Assembly: GCF_040183065.1 (NCBI RefSeq) | Contig: NC_091122.1 | Span: 82,035,955-82,099,954, forward strand | Length of the DNA: 64,000 nt | DNA from: Periplaneta americana | Taxonomy: Eukaryota > Arthropoda > Insecta > Blattodea > Blattidae | Reading direction: 5' to 3' | Shown: one piece after another, positions 57,730 through 64,000 of the stretch | How the letters are laid out: the number at the start of each line of letters is the position of its first letter | Position numbering within the stretch: position 1 is the first letter of the stretch | Notes under the pieces: generated by a model | The model's database searches: none | Seen by the model: only the letters and a program-made list of their open reading frames with translations | What the model was told of the DNA's origin: nothing | Made by a program: the position numbers and the translations under genes

Positions 57730-58380
57730 CAGTTATTACCTCCAGCAACTTATTCTTGGGCATATCAATAACAGTCGCACGTTCTTGGTATTCGTATTTA
57801 TTATATTCTGCGGTATGGTGTGAAGAGTAATATCTTTTCAAATTAAATTTAGTGAGTTTATATATTGTTTTTGCTCGAACTAAATACTTTTTCACACAAT
57901 TACATTTGGCAAATAAATACACTGTTTTCCACTAAAGAATAAAAATACACTGTAGGAAATGATTATCTTCGTTTTAAAGAACACGCTGTTCCTGACTAGA
58001 CAACTTTAAACTGTTGTTGAAGTGGATGACCCGTAGTTTAGTTACCAGTCGGACATTCCATCTTCAGCGCCTACGTCAGTTTTTATTCGTGAATCACGCT
58101 AAAAACAGTAACTCACACTTTGCTCCGAATTTCACTTCTTGAACACGGCTGTCCTAATATTATATCACTGGATTTATTTAGTGTCGTTATTATAGGATTT
58201 CGAAAACTTTTGATGCGTTTACTTCGAATATGTTTCAGCAAATTTGGATGGAAATCAGGTACACGTTAAATATCTATATTTCTCTAAATTATCACACGTG
58301 AAATTATATATTAGCCATTTTTCTTTTACTAAAAAAACTTGTGTCGTGTAATTGAGCTTTTCCAATAAATTTACTGAAGA
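57730..58380. other. No gene or repeat recognised
   Basis: Ordinary spacer. Confidence 0.35.
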
Positions 58381-58383
58381 TTT

Positions 58384-58830
58384 TTTTTTGGTCCTACAGA
58401 ATGTCTGTCATGGTAACAATTAATATTAATATTTCTCCTCTAATATTAATTGTTACCATAACAGATATAGCCTATTCTGTAGGGCCAAAAAAATAATCTT
58501 TAGCAAATTCTTCTAGCAATAGAGCGTACTTCTGTACAGATTACTGTGCACATTACTATGGAATCCCGGCCACCAAGTCACTCAACTGAGTGCACTCCTT
58601 GTATAATGGAAGTTGACTTAATAAAATGTCAACATACATGCCCAACTTGGAGTCAGGCCACTATTGGAAAAACACTGGAGGAGGGGAGTTCGATCCAGTG
58701 CTGTGGATAGGACTTCGGCGTAGCTCAATGGTGAGAGTGCTTGGTACGTAGAACCAAGGATCCGGGTTCGATCCCCGGCGCCGGAGCGAATTTTTCTCCT
58801 CTAATATTAATTTTTCTAATAAAATTTTCA
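58384..58830 (+). mobile_element. tRNA-like repeat, family B, copy 2 with inverted tail
   Basis: The tRNA-like part at about 58710-58782 folds well on paper: acceptor TTCGGCG with CGCCGGA (one wobble), D arm GCTC..GAGT, anticodon stem TTGGT/ACCAA with loop ACGTAGA, and T arm CCGGG TTCGATC CCCGG. The loop would read GTA (tyrosine). Upstream sequence from about 58560 matches family B copy 1. To its left lies a complete tail (58436-58507: CTCCTCTAATATTAATTG to CTGTAGGGCCAAAAAAATAA) and, joined head to head with that, an inverted partial tail. The stretch after the T arm (CTCCTCTAATATTAATT) is the same tail start. It is therefore a dimer-like repeat and probably not a tRNA gene. Confidence 0.74.
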
Positions 58831-58924
58831 CATATTTTATTACTTTTTGAGAACATCATTCATTTAAAATATTTCAGTGCTGAAATGCAGCAAAAATTGT
58901 TAGTTAATAAAAATAAATCAATGA

Positions 58925-59040
58925 ATGAATGACTGAATGAATGAATGAATGAATGAATGAATGAATGAATGAATGAATGAATGAATCGATAAATAAATAA
59001 ACAAATGAATGAATGAATGAATGAATAAATGAATGAATAT
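58925..59040. repeat. (AATG)n microsatellite
   Basis: About 110 bases of tetranucleotide repeat with AAAT variants. Confidence 0.93.
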
Positions 59041-59529
59041 ATTTTTGTTGAAATATAAACATTCGAAACTACGAAACTAGTTTCCTGATATCCTGTATAA
59101 TAATATAATTAGCGTTTTCGCGCCTGAGATCTGGATTCAATATGCAGAAATAAAACTATTCTTGGTAGAAACAATGTTTCATTTTTTTTTATTTCTACAC
59201 GCTTTGATTATAAGACACTTTCAGATAGGTGCTTTAATGGTACCTATGTTGCACCTACCTTAGCTGAGAAAGTGTCGCCCTTGTTAATAATCACTTTACT
59301 TAGTAAGTGCTTCATATCTGACCAGCCAATGAAACTGGAAACAGGTTGAGAAAAACGTCTGAAATAGAATGTTTAGTTTAGTGATTATTATAGGTCTATG
59401 TATATGAATGCGATATTTAAAATAAAAAAAAAATAATAATTTGATTGGGAAGTCCATTAACGGTCATCTCAAACGTAATTTTTAATTATAAAATGTAAAA
59501 TTATATGGATCTATTGATTGAATTAAGTA

Positions 59530-59530
<1 letters not shown>
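59041..59530. other. No gene or repeat recognised
   Basis: Ordinary AT-rich spacer. Confidence 0.35.

Positions 59531-59534
<4 letters not shown>

Positions 59535-59593
<59 letters not shown>
59535..59593. repeat. (AT)n microsatellite
   Basis: Pure dinucleotide tract of about 59 bases. Confidence 0.96.
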
Positions 59594-59594
<1 letters not shown>

Positions 59595-59954
59595 AGATTT
59601 TGTCCTGTAATGTTCCTATCTATTTGTTCTAGGATCTGCTCGCCTGCAATGAATTCCTTGAATCTTCGTTTATTGGTGAAGATTTCTTTATAATTCTTCC
59701 ATTCATTAGAGGAACGCGGACAGATGAGTTAAGTGTTTAAAAAGCATAATATTTTAGGCTATAAAAGATACGTTTCAACTTAATCGCCCATGTGTTCGAA
59801 GTAGATTATTAGGTAAGATTGTTTCACTGCAAATTAGTTAAAGCATATTTTTTGTACTTTTTTGTTTATTCTTGTTATATGAAATTTGTGCTTTGGTCCC
59901 AGCTTAATGGAAAGTATTAAGCATTTTCTTACATTTGTGTTTCTTAGACACTCA

Positions 59955-60325
59955 GGGTGCTATTCATAGACATTTCGTTAGCCCGCGCTACGAGCGTGCT
60001 AAACTAGCCCCGACTATCAACTGGTTACTTGTACAGGATTCATATCATATCATATCATATCATACCATATCATATCATATCATATCATATCATATCATAT
60101 CATATCATATCATATCATATCATATCATATCATGTCATGTCATATCATATATCATATCATATCATATCATATCATATCATATCATATCATATCATATCAT
60201 ATCATATCATATCATATCATATCATATCATATCATATCGCTAACACTGACTTATGAATACGAAAAACATTAGTTCGCTGATCATCCACCGGAAGCCCGCG
60301 TTAAGAATGTCTATGAATACGGCCC
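59955..60325. mobile_element. Small inverted-repeat element filled by (CATAT)n
   Basis: Left end GGGTGCTATTCATAGACATT and, read inward from the right, GGGCCGTATTCATAGACATT, followed on both sides by a GTTAGCCCGCG/TTAACGCGGGC block. About 200 of the 371 bases are a (CATAT)n array at about 60038-60238. No coding content. The target duplication is not clear, so the superfamily is left open. Confidence 0.72.
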
Positions 60326-60427
60326 TTAGTGTTTAGGACTGTGTACACCTAATAAAAAATATATTTGAAAAATTCCTCATATCCTGTCAGTGACAGCTTG
60401 TTTTAAATGTTCATTATTCTTTTAGGC

Positions 60428-60610
60428 CTGCCACTATGGCTTAATGGATAGCGCGTACACTTCCTAACCCTGCGATCCGTAGTTTAATTCCCTGCGTGGG
60501 CGGAGATTATCTCCATTCAACTAGACTGAGTGTTGTCCTTTGTCTTGTACTTGTCCTATGACATTTCCGCGGTGGACTGCATCGTGCTAACCACACAGCC
60601 AGAGAGCCTA
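60428..60610 (+). mobile_element. tRNA-derived SINE, family J
   Basis: TGGCTTAATGGATAGCGCG as A-box region and AGTTTAATTCCCTGCG as B box, then TTGTCCTTTGTCTTGTACTT and GTCCTATGAC..CGCGG. The downstream part matches the minus-strand copy at 1.69-1.86 kb. Confidence 0.65.
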
Positions 60611-61320
60611 ATGTTCTTCCAATGACACCCTTCTCATATAATGAAGAGGAAAATTGATTTATTCTTTCACTTTGGATCTTGCTTTGCAAGGAGTATTGAA
60701 TATTATTAGCTTCTTTGCTTTCTGTCCAAAATGAAAAATAATACATTATTTAATTTTTAAACACTGAGAATGTTTTGTCTCATTTAAGGAGACGTTTCTT
60801 ATTGTTTATCACTTCTCTGTTCTTAGAAACTCAACGTATATACATGTCTAATTACATGTGAGCTGAGATATTCTCTGTTTTATTATTTTGGATGCTGTTT
60901 ATTGGAGAGAATAGCCTATACAGAACAATAAATTTAGTTTCAACTTTTCTATACACTTAATAAAAGACTTTCTAAATTACAAGTCTTTGCTGTCCATTTA
61001 AAGAAGTAGAATTTACCGAGCACTAGAGTAGGATAAGGTTTTACAAAATGAATGGCTCGATCTGAAGGGAATTATTTTGACAGTTAAAGTCTTGGAACTA
61101 AGTACCAAAAGAAGTAAGGAAAAAGGACTCATGATCTACAATGAAGATATTAAAAAAATTATTTAAGAAATAATTAGAAAAACATAACTACAATTTTTGA
61201 ACACAGATATAGACGTAGGTAAAATAGAATATAAAAGAATGTGTCCATTAGGAAAATGAGAAGTGAAAAGACTATACAACGAAATTTAAGAGATATATAT
61301 CAGTAACTTAGAACATATAA
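60611..61320. other. No gene or repeat recognised
   Basis: AT-rich spacer. Confidence 0.35.
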
Positions 61321-61324
61321 GGCG

Positions 61325-61545
61325 CTCAGCGCAAGAATGGCCCAACCCACAGAATTTCCATATTGAGTTTATTGCTTTAAAGAGCTCCTCATATTGTTCT
61401 TTTCAAAGTGTAAGTCAGCCTAGTCATCATTCCCAGTTTTTCCAGACATTTCAGCACAATTTTTGTTTGTGTATCGCATTTCGCGCACTGTTACAAAGAG
61501 GTAAAGTGGAAATATAATTTTGTGGATTGGGCCATTTGTACGCCG
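61325..61545. mobile_element. Possible small inverted-repeat element
   Basis: AATGGCCCAACCCACAGAATTT at the left pairs with AATGGCCCAATCCACAAAATT read inward from the right, and GGCGC.. / GGCGT.. stretches lie outside them. The arms are about 35-40 bases around a 150-bp centre. Ends and target duplication are not resolved. Confidence 0.5.
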
Positions 61546-61632
61546 GGCATCTCATAATAAAGTATATGGAATTACATTTACTGAATACAAAATCATAAAA
61601 CTTATCAATACAGAGATCTTTACCAATAAAAA

Positions 61633-61905
61633 ATATAATATAATATAATATAATATGATATGATATGATATGATATGATATGATATGATATGATGTGATG
61701 TGATGTGATGTGATGTGATGTGATGTGATGTGATGTGATGTGATATGATATGATATGATATGATATGATATGATATGATATGATATGATATGATATGATA
61801 TGATATGATATGATATGATATGATATGATATGATATGATATGATATGATATGATATGATATGATATGATATGATATGATATGATATGATATGATATGAAA
61901 TATGA
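61633..61905. repeat. Pentanucleotide array (TGATA)n with (TGATG)n block
   Basis: About 270 bases. The unit is the reverse complement of the CATAT array at 60.0-60.2 kb. A block of about 60 bases at 61680-61741 carries the variant TGATG in every unit, showing variant homogenisation inside the array. Confidence 0.95.
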
Positions 61906-63160
61906 TACGATACGACACGATACGATATTATATGATATGAAAGGTAATAATTTTCAGAGAGAAATATGCAGAAAGATCCTAAATGGTGTTCAATTACAAA
62001 GTAATCGGAAAGGTGAACAGTTCTACCGTTTAAGATTTCGAATATCTTATGACTATATGAAAGTCCTAGAATGGAAATTAAATATATATATATATACTGT
62101 ATATATATGGACGTACAGACGTGGGGTCATATGGATTAAATAGGATAATGTTATCTGAGAATAGAAGAGGTTATTAAAATCTGCTTTGGAGTAGTGGGAA
62201 AAGAAGAAGAAGGGTTCTTAATATATCTTTTCTTTTTGTAGTCAGAAAATATTTTTTGTTTCTATTTATTACGAAGTAATTTTTATATTTTATAGGTACT
62301 TCTCTGGCCCTAGTTATATAGGATTTTAGATCTCCTTGAACAAAATTTATTTTAGATTATTTTTAATGCTTCTGTTTTTATGCTGGATTTCTTTTACTGA
62401 AATAGTGTTTTGTGCTTCTGTTATAAATAAAATGAATTCTTTTTTTATTTGTTTGTTATTTCGTTTCGTAGCTAGTAAGATTTTGAATATTGTTTATTTC
62501 CTTGTTTATTAGAATCGGAGTGATTTCAGTCTTCTTGAAAACGGAAGAATTTTGATTGCAAGAAAGAAACAAATACTAAAAGGTAATCAACTAGTCTGTA
62601 GCTGATTTTTAAGTAACTTAGTAGAAGAACTTAGGCAGCATATAGTGTAAGTTACTGAAAATAGAAAATTCTGACATTAAGCTTATAGTGATTCAACTTA
62701 TGTTAATGATACATTTCTGCTGAACAGATTTATACTTATATAAACAGTGATTTAAATTTAAAAATCTGACCTATTTTGAAATCAAAGTAAATAAATTAAC
62801 ATAGTGTAATGTTAATATTTGCTCATTAAGACAATCTTCCAGTAATATTTATATTACTGGTTTTCATAACATAATATCCATATTCATTACATTTTTCTTT
62901 GTATCCAATTGAATTTAATGAAGTTATAAAATATTTTACTAAATTAAATTTTTATCTGAATCACAATTAAAAAGGTAAAGTAAATTCATTACAAGCCAGA
63001 TCAACCCAGAAGGTGACGGGAGTTTTTGGTTCCCATCTTTGCAGAAAGTGAAATCACTTTATATAAAGACCTATGACAACATATCACTAAATCACTAAAC
63101 GGTTTATTTTCCTGCCGATGTGCTTCACAAAACAAGATAATATGTACAATTGGATTTGTT
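61906..63160. other. 1.25 kb with no gene recognised
   Basis: AT-rich, with a short (TA)n at about 62083-62108. Confidence 0.35.
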
Positions 63161-63164
63161 TCTT

Positions 63165-63750
63165 ACTTAGAAATGGCCAATAAGGAAGCTGGAGGTTCAT
63201 TGCCGCTCGCACATAAGTCCGTCATCGGTCCCTATCCTGAGCAAAATTAATCCACTTTCTACCACCATATCCCACCTCCCTCAAATCCATTTCAATATCA
63301 ACCCCCCATCTACGTCTCGGCCTCCTCAAAGGTCTTTTTCCCTCAGATCTTCCATCTAACACTCTATTTGCGTTTCTGGTTTCACCCATACTTGCTACAT
63401 GTCCTGCCCATCTCAAACGTTCGGATTTGGTGTTCTTAATTATGATAGGTGAAGAATACAATACGTACAGTTCTGCACTGTGTAACTTTCTCCATTCTCC
63501 TGTAACCAAATAATTTCCTAAGCATATTATTCTCGAACAACCTTAACCTCTGTTCCTCTCTCAAAGTTAGAGCCCAAGTTTCCCAACCATACAGAACAAC
63601 CGCTAATATAACTGTTTTATAAATTCTAACTTTCAACTTTTTTGAGAGTAAACGGAATGACAAAAGCTTTTCAACCGAATAATAACAGCATTTCCGTATT
63701 TTATTCTGCGTTTAATTTCCTCTCGAGTGCACTTGTTTCTTAGGAAACAA
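63165..63750 (-). pseudogene. RTE-like LINE polymerase C-terminus, inverted copy
   Basis: On the minus strand: SKKLKVRIYKTVILAVVLYG, WETWALTLREEQRLRLFENN, VTGEWRKLHSAELYVLYSSP, IKNTKSERLRWAGHVASMGE, RPRRRWGVDIEMDLREVGYG and RKWINFAQDRDR, then a CTAAGTAAG tail. This is the same family as the copy at 43.3-43.9 kb and reaches further upstream. A frame change lies between the two long open pieces. The polymerase core and endonuclease are beyond the preserved part. Confidence 0.83.
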
Positions 63751-63857
63751 AATAGAAAACACGATTTAGTCCTTGACGAGTAGGTCTATGTGTTTGATGA
63801 TTTTAAATTTATTTTTACCAGAAGTGCAACATTTACTTATGTAAGGACAGAAATCAA

Positions 63858-63877
63858 ACATGTCGTCGTCGTCGTCG

Positions 63878-63948
<71 letters not shown>

Positions 63949-63968
63949 AGCAGCAACAGCAACAGCAT
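63858..63968. repeat. (GTC)n(ATC)n(AGC)n compound microsatellite
   Basis: Three linked trinucleotide tracts, each one substitution from the next, followed by AAC/AGC variants. Confidence 0.95.
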
Positions 63969-64000
63969 CACATCATCTTCCATTAAATTGTAATGCCCAA

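Noticed and set aside
59935-60243. Open frame of Ile-Ser-Tyr-His repeats
   Set aside because: Created by the pentanucleotide array; the same applies to the frame at 61451-61918.

Overview
This window is eukaryotic nuclear DNA, most likely from an insect. The sequence is AT-rich. It is crowded with (ATT)n and other microsatellites, tRNA-derived SINEs and broken non-LTR retrotransposons, and it holds cut-and-paste DNA transposons at every stage of decay. The reverse-transcriptase tails (RLRWAGHVA-type and FEMW..W..-type), the mariner-like transposase pieces and several SINE tails look like repeats I associate with Blattodea (cockroaches and termites). That placement is an inference from pattern memory, not a database result. 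I see no intact host gene, no rRNA, no convincing functional tRNA and no CRISPR array. The one place that looks like host regulatory DNA is a CpG-rich island near 6.5-7.1 kb.

Layout. 0-5 kb: two SINEs, a 3-fold short repeat, the first copy of a ~700-bp composite SINE with a (GAA)n tail, and a tRNA-like repeat. 5-9 kb: a repeat family seen four times in the window, then the CpG island. 9-12 kb: a broken insect multicopy gene, then a Tc1/mariner-type element with ~260-bp inverted ends and a LINE inserted in its left arm. 12-16 kb: featureless AT-rich DNA with microsatellites. 16.4-20.5 kb: a polypyrimidine tract, then a hAT-like pair of ends enclosing a tandem duplication and a LINE. 20.7-24.4 kb: two neighbouring pogo-like elements with 5'-GGGGA ends. 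The first contains a small hAT element with a perfect 8-bp target duplication; the second carries a broken transposase with a C-terminal PHD-like finger. 24.9-26.1 kb: a long palindrome with a Harbinger-type element (TAA duplications) at its centre. 32.2-36.9 kb: an R2-like retrotransposon split by about 3.2 kb of other repeats. 38.9-41 kb: a cluster of inverted SINE copies. 42.6-48.5 kb: a Helitron fragment, two RTE-like tails, two mariner-like transposase remnants and a 485-bp SINE with clear target duplications. 49-54 kb: more SINEs, a LINE 3' end with a 201-bp palindrome in it, and a reverse-transcriptase remnant. 54-64 kb: an internally deleted mariner-like element, a dimeric tRNA-like repeat, small inverted-repeat elements, pentanucleotide arrays and an inverted second copy of the RTE-like tail.

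No gene network is visible. The biology here is the history of mobile elements: nested insertions can be ordered from target duplications, and the small non-autonomous elements can be paired with the autonomous types that probably moved them. All element ends were read by eye and could be off by a few bases where no target duplication is cited.
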